Positions 25,701 to 31,404 of a stretch of DNA of 32,025 bases are shown here, piece after piece. The DNA lies in IMG/VR virus record IMGVR_UViG_3300010885_073568, positions 1-32,025 of that record; one strand, 5' to 3'. The translations under genes were made by a program, and so were the position numbers. The notes beneath the pieces were generated by a model. The model saw only the letters and a program-made list of their open reading frames with translations, was not told where the DNA came from and did no database searches. The stretch's first letter is position 1, and each line of letters starts with the position of its first letter. This DNA is from a virus.

Positions 25701-27193
25701 ATCAATTAATTCTTGACAACGTTCAGGGAGATTTTCAAGTTGGAGTTGGGAATACTTTAAGATTTACAAATAATTCGGGAATAACAACCAATATTAATGG
25801 AATATCTGGAAATGTATTAATTAATGCAATTAATGTTAAACAAGATGGTTTGCATATTAGGGTAAATCATAAAAATCATGGCATGTATGCCAATCAAAAC
25901 CTGGTCTATATTTCAGGAGTTCAATCTGATGTCAAACCAACAAGGTTATTGGTTCCAATTAAATATAATTCAACTTCAACAATTTCTGTTGAGGATGTTG
26001 CAAACTTAACAACTTTTGAAGGAGTTGGAATTGGAACAACAAATCCTGGATATTTGCTAATTGGTAATGAAATTCTTTCATATACAGCAACATCTTCCGG
26101 AACAGTTGGTGGCACAATTGTAAGGGCAATAAATGGTGTCAGTGAGGACTATCCTGCCGGAACGCCAGTCTACAAGTATGAAATGGGATTAATTTCATTA
26201 CTCAGAATTAACAGAACTCATGATCTCCAAGATGTAACTACATCAAATTCAATAGGATTTGATTATTATGACATAAAGATAAACACCGCAGAAAATGGTA
26301 TTGATCGATCAACTTCAAGTATTGGATTCCCAACTCTTTATTTTGACCAAACAAAATCTTCAGGCGGAACAGAAATAACAGCAACACAAAATATTCCATT
26401 TGAAATTATTACACCAATTGTTCAGAACGTAACAGTTCAAGGAACATCACTCAGTGCAGAAATGAGGACTATTACCGGAACAAGTATAAGTGGAAATGAG
26501 TTGCCATATATTGATAATGGATATGAGACGCTCGCTATTAACAAATCAAATTATCTTGACAGTACCAGACTTATTGCTTCTACAGTAAATGAATATGACA
26601 AACTTGATAATCTTGAAGGCAATAAATCATTCAATATGAGATTATTATTAAATACTACTAATACAAAATTAAGTCCAGTAATTGATACCCAAAGAGTTGC
26701 TGCTATTTTTACTTCAAATAGGATTAATAGTGTAATTACAGATTATGTTGCTGATAATAGAGTCAATTCTATTACAGATGATCCAACAGCATTCCAATAT
26801 CTATCTAAAGAAATTATATTACAAAACTCAGCAACTTCTATCAAAGTTTTATTATCTGCACATATTAATATCTACTCAGATATTCGCGCATTTTATGCAA
26901 TTGGTGATAAGCAAAACTTTACTCCAATTTATGTCCCATTCCCAGGATGGTCAAACTTAGATTCAAGAGGTCAAGTTATTAATTATGCAAATAGTGACGG
27001 TTCTTCTGATAGTTATGTTTCAAAATCAACTACTATAGGATTTTCTCCTGAAACTATTCAGTATACTGAATATAGTTTTACTGCTGATAAGTTACCATCA
27101 TTTAGGAATTATAGAATAAAAATTATAGCAACCGGAACAAACCAAGTTTATGTACCAAGAATAAAAGATCTAAGAGTTATTGCACTAGCTTGA
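19712..27193 (+). CDS. DUF4815-type giant virion structural protein (2493 aa)
   Basis: The N-terminus (YFDDFDANNDYYKVLFKPAY, then QARELTTLQSILQNQIEKFG, residues 12-53) is the hallmark of the DUF4815 family of marine phage virion proteins. Other recognisable parts are a LENRIKNLEYYTTL coiled-coil near 1135, RFKSGFFVDNF near 1170, a Thr-rich segment with WNAWQTTWTG at about 1325-1335, GDRVVSRDIISFMRSR near 1405, and a beta region about 1681-1835 (DPLAQSFLVD...DDMDIPVTFQLR...KAPVYLEGGKEYAI) seen in phage spike or adhesin-like proteins. GSGY repeats occur near 1905-1990 and other shared modules near 92-150, 491-560, 871-932 and 2085-2160. It occupies the place of T4 genes 9-12 (fibre socket and short tail fibre genes), so a peripheral baseplate or host-contact role is likely but inferred. 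It has no own promoter. Confidence 0.8.
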   Translation: MSQETNLNVSPYFDDFDANNDYYKVLFKPAYPIQARELTTLQSILQNQIEKFGQHFFREGAKVIPGNTGYNALYYAVQINNTYQGVPVEAYVSQLVGAKITGQTSGVTAVVEQVLFSKDSERGNVTLYVNYLGSSTENNTSQQFSDGELLTSNNIISSGLLGNSTIAAGEPFASTIASNSGAIGSAFSIQDGVYFIRGQFVSVSKETIILDQYTNKPNYRVGLYVSEEIITSDIDQSLNDNCQGFNNYAAPGADRLKITASLYKKSLNDFNDNGFVELATITDGVIRSQQKPGGSSSAGGMAYQDWTDILARRTYAESGDYYVSPFDISTKESLNDNEGNRGVFNIGQFTYGGSTPSNDLALYQISPGKAFVRGYECESLNSTFLDVPKPRTTTTLSNQAINYNTGPTFKLNRVFGAPKVGLGNTYYVSLRDTRVGTSQTTSPGKEIGVARVYDFKLESGSYNSTNSNLNEWSVALYDIQTTTEITLNETISLAVPCRIKGNSSGATAFLKDDVTNSKAIVVYGKRGDFIVNESFSFDGIVDGRVGVAITSYDISDVKSIYGSVGTASTFTADTIQSPKLNVGIASISPVSGGISTVRSTYPYFPGTTKVGNVVRFTDVTSVDPIYAQVVGVTTNSLTISGITTVAGICNNKLPSAFATATDFTILSTNLESSSDNTLYTRLPKKNISSVDLTDAYLTIRKTFTVNITNNKLSTAVDAGQNETFLPFDEERYAIIRSDGSTEVLTSDKLSFTNGGATVQIYNLGTNNTGATLVATLRKNKPKAKIKRKNRVNYTTVDKSKYDGSGTGATTLDDGLTYGNYPFGTRVQDELISLNVSDIVEIYGVFESLDSSSSPSAPTMIISAAGGGITQTTDLIIGEKFTGESSGATAIVAERLTNSKISFLYKNNNTFKEGERIKFEESGAQAQITILDTPSKNISANFTFTTGQESTYYNYGTINRKSNANEPSKKLKIYFSNGYYESTDDGDVTTVNSYTGFSYAKEIRSINGIRNSDMIDIRPKVSDYTVSENARSPLEFYGRTFNATGNSASNVLASDESILASFSYYLGRIDRIYLSKDGKFQINYGTPSEKYEKPVSVDDCLEIATVTLPPYLYNTSDAIIEFLDHKRYQMVDIKNLENRIKNLEYYTTLSLLEANTASLFVSDNNGLNRFKSGFFVDNFTTLRAQEDGILYKNSIDLENKELRPQHYTTSVDLINGPVVGINYATEDLAFGTIEGINVRQSNDVLTLDYSEVEWLKQSFATRSESVTPFLISFWQGTLELTPATDTWVDTVRLEAKIINTEGNYAETLSDAVKRLNVDPQTGYAPTVWNAWQTTWTGQETVNGTETRTVTSGGNWRGGGGAIEIVDTETTTVYLDTTREVRETGVESRTGSTTIVTAQFDKTSVGDRVVSRDIISFMRSRNIEFVAKKVKPLTRLYAFFDGINVTKYCIPKLLEIQMVSGVFRVGETVTGISRGTGLGINESADRPKITFRVAKSNHREGPYDAPSITYPQNPYTSQPLQDTYSSTSTIINVDTFSLANQPQGEYSGWVESDMTLVGKTSGAQAIITNVRLVSDLAANLIGNFYIPNPNNGAHPKFQTGTKTLTFVNNDANDQNVATTVAEEAFSASGTLETVQENIISVRNARIQNKQEFDQRAVSRTTGTQIVNSTVISQSSRQVVVGWYDPLAQSFLVDNDTGIFLTRCDVFFRSKDDMDIPVTFQLRTMNNGFPTQKIIPFSEITLDPEQIQTSGDGSVATSFNFKAPVYLEGGKEYAICLASNSTKYSVYISRIGENDLLTQTYISNQPYLGSLFKSQNASTWEASQWEDLKFTLYRAEFASSGSVEFYNPALTQGNSQIAKLMPDSMVLNSRKLSISIASTITDANMRIGNTILQYNTTGSGNYVGSAGSATGTLNIINAGIGYTPASSALQFNGVSLQTITGSGNGATANITVSNGVAVAATIVSGGYGYSKGDVLGITSIGNFNTGYNARFSLVSIAGTNQLILDNVQGDFQVGVGNTLRFTNNSGITTNINGISGNVLINAINVKQDGLHIRVNHKNHGMYANQNLVYISGVQSDVKPTRLLVPIKYNSTSTISVEDVANLTTFEGVGIGTTNPGYLLIGNEILSYTATSSGTVGGTIVRAINGVSEDYPAGTPVYKYEMGLISLLRINRTHDLQDVTTSNSIGFDYYDIKINTAENGIDRSTSSIGFPTLYFDQTKSSGGTEITATQNIPFEIITPIVQNVTVQGTSLSAEMRTITGTSISGNELPYIDNGYETLAINKSNYLDSTRLIASTVNEYDKLDNLEGNKSFNMRLLLNTTNTKLSPVIDTQRVAAIFTSNRINSVITDYVADNRVNSITDDPTAFQYLSKEIILQNSATSIKVLLSAHINIYSDIRAFYAIGDKQNFTPIYVPFPGWSNLDSRGQVINYANSDGSSDSYVSKSTTIGFSPETIQYTEYSFTADKLPSFRNYRIKIIATGTNQVYVPRIKDLRVIALA

Positions 27194-27194
27194 C

Positions 27195-27422
27195 ATGAAT
27201 TATTATAAAGTTGAGGGTCATAACCATTTAGTGAGAGATCCGGAAACAAATTCCATTATTAATGCAAATATGACAGATCATCAAGAATATCTTGCAAAAC
27301 GTAATGCAAGAGATGAAGAGAATCAAAAGATACAAAATTTGGAATCAGATGTTGCTAACATTAGAGGTGATTTGGATGAAATTAAATTTTTATTGAGGAG
27401 TATAGTTAATGAATCCCGATGA
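27195..27422 (+). CDS. small coiled-coil conserved hypothetical protein (75 aa)
   Basis: The start lies one base after the stop of the DUF4815-type gene. The product opens MNYYKVEGHNHLVRDPETN, a short possible beta-hairpin, then has a charged helical C-terminal half (about 30-72) whose LESDVANIRGDLDEIKFLL heptads predict a coiled coil. Similar small proteins occur at this place in other cyanomyoviruses as far as I recall; the role is unknown. The 3' end overlaps the next gene by 14 bases. A chaperone or trimerisation partner for the preceding large protein is conceivable from context only. Confidence 0.75.
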   Translation: MNYYKVEGHNHLVRDPETNSIINANMTDHQEYLAKRNARDEENQKIQNLESDVANIRGDLDEIKFLLRSIVNESR

Positions 27423-27588
27423 TATAACGATTAACAATCTTAGCAAAAATTTTGAGTATTATAAATCTGCATCAGAAATTGATTCAATAGATAGTTTGGA
27501 AGATCTCAAATTAATTGCAAAGTCATATTGCAAACTTTATTATGCCCAGCAAGAGGCAATAATGAACCTTGCTGATATTAATCTATAA
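27409..27588 (+). CDS. small conserved hypothetical protein (59 aa)
   Basis: A good Shine-Dalgarno GAGGAG (27395-27400), inside the preceding gene, lies eight bases before the ATG. The product runs MNPDDITINNLSKNFEYYKS..., is acidic and helical, and ends YYAQQEAIMNLADINL. The SLEDLKLIAKSYCKLYYAQQ segment looks like a helical hairpin. I recall a comparable protein just before gp13 in T4-like cyanophages but know no function. It overlaps the 75-aa gene by 14 bases, and its TAA lies inside the late promoter of gp13. Confidence 0.7.
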   Translation: MNPDDITINNLSKNFEYYKSASEIDSIDSLEDLKLIAKSYCKLYYAQQEAIMNLADINL

Positions 27589-27591
27589 ATA
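27584..27591 (+). promoter_or_regulatory. T4-type late promoter for the neck operon (gp13-gp14)
   Basis: This perfect TATAAATA contains the TAA stop (27586-27588) of the 59-aa gene and lies 21 bases before the gp13 ATG. It would start a neck-gene transcript. Confidence 0.8.
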
Positions 27592-27612
27592 TTTTTAAAA
27601 GGTAAACAATAA

Positions 27613-28458
27613 ATGGCGCAACCATCTACTAGACAAGAACTAATAGATTATTGTAAAAGAAAACTGGGGGCGCCAGTTTTGGAGATCAACGTTGCCGATG
27701 AGCAAATTGAGGATCTGGTTGACGATGCAGTACAATTTTTCCAAGAAAGACACTTTGATGGCGTCTATCCAACATTCTATAAGTACAAACTAACAGACCA
27801 GGATATTTTAAGAGGAAGAGCAACAATAGATAAAAGTCCTGTTGGACTTGCAAGTACATCTGCCACAACAAATATTGTCGGCACTGCAACGACTTTTACA
27901 TATTATGAAAATAGTAATTATTTACAAGTTCCACCAAACATAATAGGTGTGACAAAGATTTTTCATTATGATGGTTCAAATACAATCACCAGTAGCATGT
28001 TTAGTGTGAAATATCAATTATTTTTAAATGATGTTTATTACTGGGGTACGACCGAACTTTTGAGTTATGCAATGGTTAAGACGTACTTAGAAGATTTAGA
28101 TTTCTTACTGACGACTCAAAAACAAATACGTTTTAATAAAAGACAAGATAGACTTTATTTGGATATTGATTGGTCTTCCGTTAGAGCTGGAGAATTTATA
28201 ATTTTAGATTGTTTTAGTACGGTGAATCCAAATGATTATGGTAGAGTTTGGAATGATTCTTTTATAAAACCATATCTAACTGCCCTAATTAAAAGACAAT
28301 GGGGACAAAATCTAATTAAATTCAATGGTGTTAAACTTCCAGGTGGAGTTGAACTAAACGGAAGACAACTTTATGATGATGCACAAAGAGAAATTGATGT
28401 TTTGATGGAGAAGATGTCAAATACATACGAACTTCCACCGTTCGATATGATAGGATAA
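27613..28458 (+). CDS. gp13: gp13-like neck protein (head completion)
   Basis: The 281-aa product is near the size of T4 gp13 (309 aa). The N-terminal signature RQELIDYCKRKLGAPVLEI followed by IEDLVDDAVQFFQERHFDG corresponds to the RRLGAPIINVEL...YHFDG region of T4 gp13. The C-terminal part (YGRVWNDSFIKPYLTALIKR, QWGQNLIKF, LNGRQLYDDAQREID) is typical of cyanophage gp13. gp13 and gp14 form the neck after DNA packaging and let the tail attach. The gene is preceded by a perfect late promoter and followed by gp14 after four bases. Confidence 0.92.
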   Translation: MAQPSTRQELIDYCKRKLGAPVLEINVADEQIEDLVDDAVQFFQERHFDGVYPTFYKYKLTDQDILRGRATIDKSPVGLASTSATTNIVGTATTFTYYENSNYLQVPPNIIGVTKIFHYDGSNTITSSMFSVKYQLFLNDVYYWGTTELLSYAMVKTYLEDLDFLLTTQKQIRFNKRQDRLYLDIDWSSVRAGEFIILDCFSTVNPNDYGRVWNDSFIKPYLTALIKRQWGQNLIKFNGVKLPGGVELNGRQLYDDAQREIDVLMEKMSNTYELPPFDMIG

Positions 28459-28462
28459 GCAT

Positions 28463-29905
28463 ATGGCACTCAATCCATTCTTTCTTCAGGGTTCAAAGGG
28501 AGAACAAAATCTCATTCAAGATTTAATTAACGAACAAATACAAATTTATGGTGTAGAAGTTCACTATTTGCCAAGAAAATTTCTAACAGAAAAGACGGTA
28601 ATAAGAGAAGTTATCGAATCTATGTTTGATGACGCATATCCAATTGAGGCATATTTAGAAAACTTTGATGGATATGGAGATAATACAACAATACTTTCCA
28701 AATTTGGTATTCAGGCATTAAATGAACTTTCAATTACAATTTCAAGAGAAAGATTTGAGACATATATTACACCATTACTGAAGAAAGAAACTGACGTAAA
28801 ACTTCGCCATAGACCCAAAGAAGGAGATTTAATTTACTTTCCTTTGGGTGATAGATTATTTGAGATCAAATTTGTAGAGCACGAACAACCATTTTATCAG
28901 TTACAAAAAACTTATACATATACACTAAAATGCGAACTCTTTAGGTATGAAGATGAGGTTATTGCTACAGGTGTTGGAGAAATTGATGACACCTTGGAAA
29001 CAGGAATTGCTCAGTTAGGATCTGGTGAGAATGATAGTTTGCATGGAATACCAATCGGACAAATTCAAAGACTAACCGTTGTTGGAATTGCATCAACTGC
29101 TACAGCAACTGCAACTTTGGTAAATGGTGGAATTAGGTTCTTCACTATCAATAATAGAGGCGGTGGATATTCTGCTGCACCAAGAGTTGCAATATCTTCA
29201 GCACCATCTGGAGGAGTTACTGGAGTTGGATCTGCAACAATGATTAGTGGAATTGTTGTATGCAACGACAACGTAGACCCAGGACTACAATCAATTCAGT
29301 CTCTTGAGGTAATTAATGCTGGTTCTGGTTATATACTGCCACCAAAAGTTGCGTTCTTTGGTGGCGGGGGAGCAGGAGCAGCTGCAACAGCAACTATTGG
29401 AAATGGTGTTGTTGGTACAGTTAATCTAATAAATGGTGGATCTGGATATACAGTATCGCCATTAATTACGTTTGTTGGAGTTTCAACTTATAATGTTTCG
29501 GCAGCTGCAACTGCTATTGTAAGTGCTGCAGGAACTATCACACAAATCAGATTAGTTAGTGCCGGACTTGGTTATACTATTGCACCGACCATTTCAATTT
29601 CCTCCCCAAATTCAACAGGAACGGGAGATTTTGAATTTAATGAGGTAATTGTTGGATCAGCAACAAGTACAATGGCAAGAGTAAGATCTTGGAACTCTGT
29701 TACTAATCTTTTAGAGGTTTCTCAAGTAACTGGTTCTTTTGCTATTGGCGAAAATATCGTAGGACAAGTATCAGGAGCTACGCACGAACTTCGTACAATC
29801 AACATTGATCCGATTGATGATGGTTATACTGCAAATAGTGAAATTGAAACAGAAGCAGATCTTATTATAGATTTTTCAGAAAAAAATCCTTTTGGAATGC
29901 CATAA
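28463..29905 (+). CDS. gp14: gp14-like neck protein with large C-terminal beta-repeat extension
   Basis: Residues 1-185 match T4 gp14 (256 aa): VEVHYLPRKFL, a YLENFDGYG block, EGDLIYFPLGDRLFEI and FYQLQKTYTYTLKCELFRY. At 480 aa the protein is almost twice the T4 length. The extra part, residues about 205-445, consists of GSGY-type beta repeats (NNRGGGYSAAP, NAGSGYILPP, NGGSGYTVSP, SAGLGYTIAP) and one SGAT-type module (NEVIVGSATSTMARVRSW...GENIVGQVSGATHEL). The C-terminal EADLIIDFSEKNPFG tail resembles the end of cyanophage gp14. AGGA lies seven bases before the ATG and the gene follows gp13 after four bases. Whether the repeats project from the neck is unknown. Confidence 0.9.
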   Translation: MALNPFFLQGSKGEQNLIQDLINEQIQIYGVEVHYLPRKFLTEKTVIREVIESMFDDAYPIEAYLENFDGYGDNTTILSKFGIQALNELSITISRERFETYITPLLKKETDVKLRHRPKEGDLIYFPLGDRLFEIKFVEHEQPFYQLQKTYTYTLKCELFRYEDEVIATGVGEIDDTLETGIAQLGSGENDSLHGIPIGQIQRLTVVGIASTATATATLVNGGIRFFTINNRGGGYSAAPRVAISSAPSGGVTGVGSATMISGIVVCNDNVDPGLQSIQSLEVINAGSGYILPPKVAFFGGGGAGAAATATIGNGVVGTVNLINGGSGYTVSPLITFVGVSTYNVSAAATAIVSAAGTITQIRLVSAGLGYTIAPTISISSPNSTGTGDFEFNEVIVGSATSTMARVRSWNSVTNLLEVSQVTGSFAIGENIVGQVSGATHELRTINIDPIDDGYTANSEIETEADLIIDFSEKNPFGMP

Positions 29906-29908
29906 ATA
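29901..29908 (+). promoter_or_regulatory. late promoter (CATAAATA) for gp15-gp16
   Basis: CATAAATA matches seven of eight consensus bases, contains the TAA stop of gp14 (29903-29905) and lies 43 bases before the gp15 ATG chosen here. Its position upstream of 29952 argues against the longer upstream start for gp15. Confidence 0.6.
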
Positions 29909-29951
29909 TAAGTTATTATATGTAAATAGTAACATTAGAGGATTTCATACA

Positions 29952-30953
29952 ATGTTTGAATATTTTTACAACGAAATTTTGAGAAGAACAGTTGTTGCCT
30001 TTGGTTCCCTGTTTAATAACATAACTATCAAACATACAAATTCTTCCAAAGAAGTTGTAAGTGAATTTAAAGTTCCTCTCGCATATGGACCAACTCAAAA
30101 GTTTTTGGCAAGACTGGAGCAATCACCAGATCTCAATAAATCAGTTCAAATTACATTGCCAAGAATGTCATTTGAATTTACTGGATTAACATACGATTCA
30201 ACAAGAAAAGTTACTACAACTCAAACACTTACTGCAAGATCATCTGTTGATGGGGCAGAAACAAAGAAAGTATATATGCCAGTACCTTACAATATGGCAT
30301 TTGAATTGAGTATTATGGCAAAATTAAATGATGATGCCCTACAAATTATAGAGCAAATATTACCATATTTTCAACCAGCATATAATTTAACAATAGAACT
30401 TGTAGATATTATTGACGAAAAAAGAGATGTTCCAATTGTTTTGGAAAACATAACAATGCAAGACGACTATGAGGGTGATTTTTCTTCCAGAAGAGTTTTA
30501 ATCTATACTCTAAGATTTACTGCAAAAACATATCTATTTGGTCCTACAACGTCAGCAACAAAAGATATTATCAAAAAAACTACTATCAGCTATATTACTG
30601 GATCGAGTACAGATACCCCATCAAGAGAAGTTGTTTATTCGGCAACACCAAGAGCAATTAAGAATTATACGGGTGTAGTCTTAACAAATATTTCAAAAGA
30701 TATCACTTCTGAAGATATATTGATTCATACCATCAATGCAAGTTCCATTCAAGAAAATACGTATATTGATATTGATGGTGAAGAAATGTATATTAAAGCA
30801 ATTGATAATAATATCTTAACCGTAATTAGAGGTAAAGATGGAACTAAAAAAACATCACATTTATCTGGATCAGAAATAAAGTCAATTACAATCACAGACA
30901 ATGAATTGATTGAAGAGGGTGATGATTTTGGATTTTCTGGGTTAACGGAATAG
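29952..30953 (+). CDS. gp15: gp15-like proximal tail sheath stabiliser
   Basis: The 333-aa product starts MFEYFYNEILRRTVVAFG, matching MFGYFYNSSFRR of T4 gp15 (272 aa); QIIEQILPYFQPAYN and the SRRVLIYTLRF segment also correspond. gp15 forms a hexamer on top of the last sheath and tube ring and joins the tail to the neck. I chose 29952 because homology begins there, GAGGA (29938-29942) precedes it by nine bases, and an upstream ATG at 29892 would overlap gp14 and lie before the late promoter. Residues about 238-318 are an added C-terminal module (NASSIQENTYIDIDGEEMYI...VIRGKDGTKKTSH) of the type also found in the giant baseplate protein. Confidence 0.92.
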   Translation: MFEYFYNEILRRTVVAFGSLFNNITIKHTNSSKEVVSEFKVPLAYGPTQKFLARLEQSPDLNKSVQITLPRMSFEFTGLTYDSTRKVTTTQTLTARSSVDGAETKKVYMPVPYNMAFELSIMAKLNDDALQIIEQILPYFQPAYNLTIELVDIIDEKRDVPIVLENITMQDDYEGDFSSRRVLIYTLRFTAKTYLFGPTTSATKDIIKKTTISYITGSSTDTPSREVVYSATPRAIKNYTGVVLTNISKDITSEDILIHTINASSIQENTYIDIDGEEMYIKAIDNNILTVIRGKDGTKKTSHLSGSEIKSITITDNELIEEGDDFGFSGLTE

Positions 30954-30964
30954 TAAAAATCAAG

Positions 30965-31396
30965 ATGACAAAAAAATTTGATAGTTTAAACGACACATTC
31001 AATGTTAGTGGTGAAATTGTATCTGCCGATTTTGAACCTGTTGACAGTAAGGTAGAAAAAGTTTCTACAGCCACAGAAGATATTAAGAAGGACTATGAAT
31101 ATACAAGAGGAAATTTATATTCGCTCATAGAAAAGGGGCAGGAAGCAATTAATGGAATTCTTGAACTTGCCAGAGAAAGTGAAATGCCTCGTGCATATGA
31201 AGTGGCAGGACAACTAATCAAAAATGTATCCGATGCAACCGATAAATTAATGGATCTTCAAAAGAAACTAAAGGATATTGAAGAAGAAAGGGGTGTAAGA
31301 GGACCTACAAGCGTTACAAATGCCCTTTTTGTTGGATCAACTGCAGAATTATCAAAATTGCTTAAAAATAATCAACTGAATCAAGATAATAAATAA
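30965..31396 (+). CDS. gp16: gp16-like small terminase subunit
   Basis: The 143-aa product compares with T4 gp16 (164 aa). The central block DYEYTRGNLYSLIEKGQEA followed by ILELARESEMPRA and the helical DATDKLMDLQKKLKDIEEE segment is the conserved small-terminase core. It recognises viral DNA and stimulates the large terminase gp17 at the packaging motor. It is largely alpha-helical and forms ring oligomers in the family. The C-terminus (TSVTNALFVGSTAELSKLL) matches other cyanophage gp16 proteins as I recall them. It starts 11 bases after gp15; the large terminase should follow beyond the right edge. Confidence 0.88.
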   Translation: MTKKFDSLNDTFNVSGEIVSADFEPVDSKVEKVSTATEDIKKDYEYTRGNLYSLIEKGQEAINGILELARESEMPRAYEVAGQLIKNVSDATDKLMDLQKKLKDIEEERGVRGPTSVTNALFVGSTAELSKLLKNNQLNQDNK

Positions 31397-31404
31397 AAAT
31401 AAAA

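Noticed and set aside
29892-29951. Longer gp15 start (20 extra residues) overlapping gp14
   Set aside because: T4 gp15 similarity begins at the ATG at 29952, which has its own GAGGA; the longer start would lie upstream of the late promoter at 29901.
31388-31395. AATAAATA just before the DUF5661-like gene as a late promoter
   Set aside because: It ends only nine bases before the ATG, leaving almost no leader, and its TAA register differs from the other late promoters; co-transcription with gp16 is simpler.
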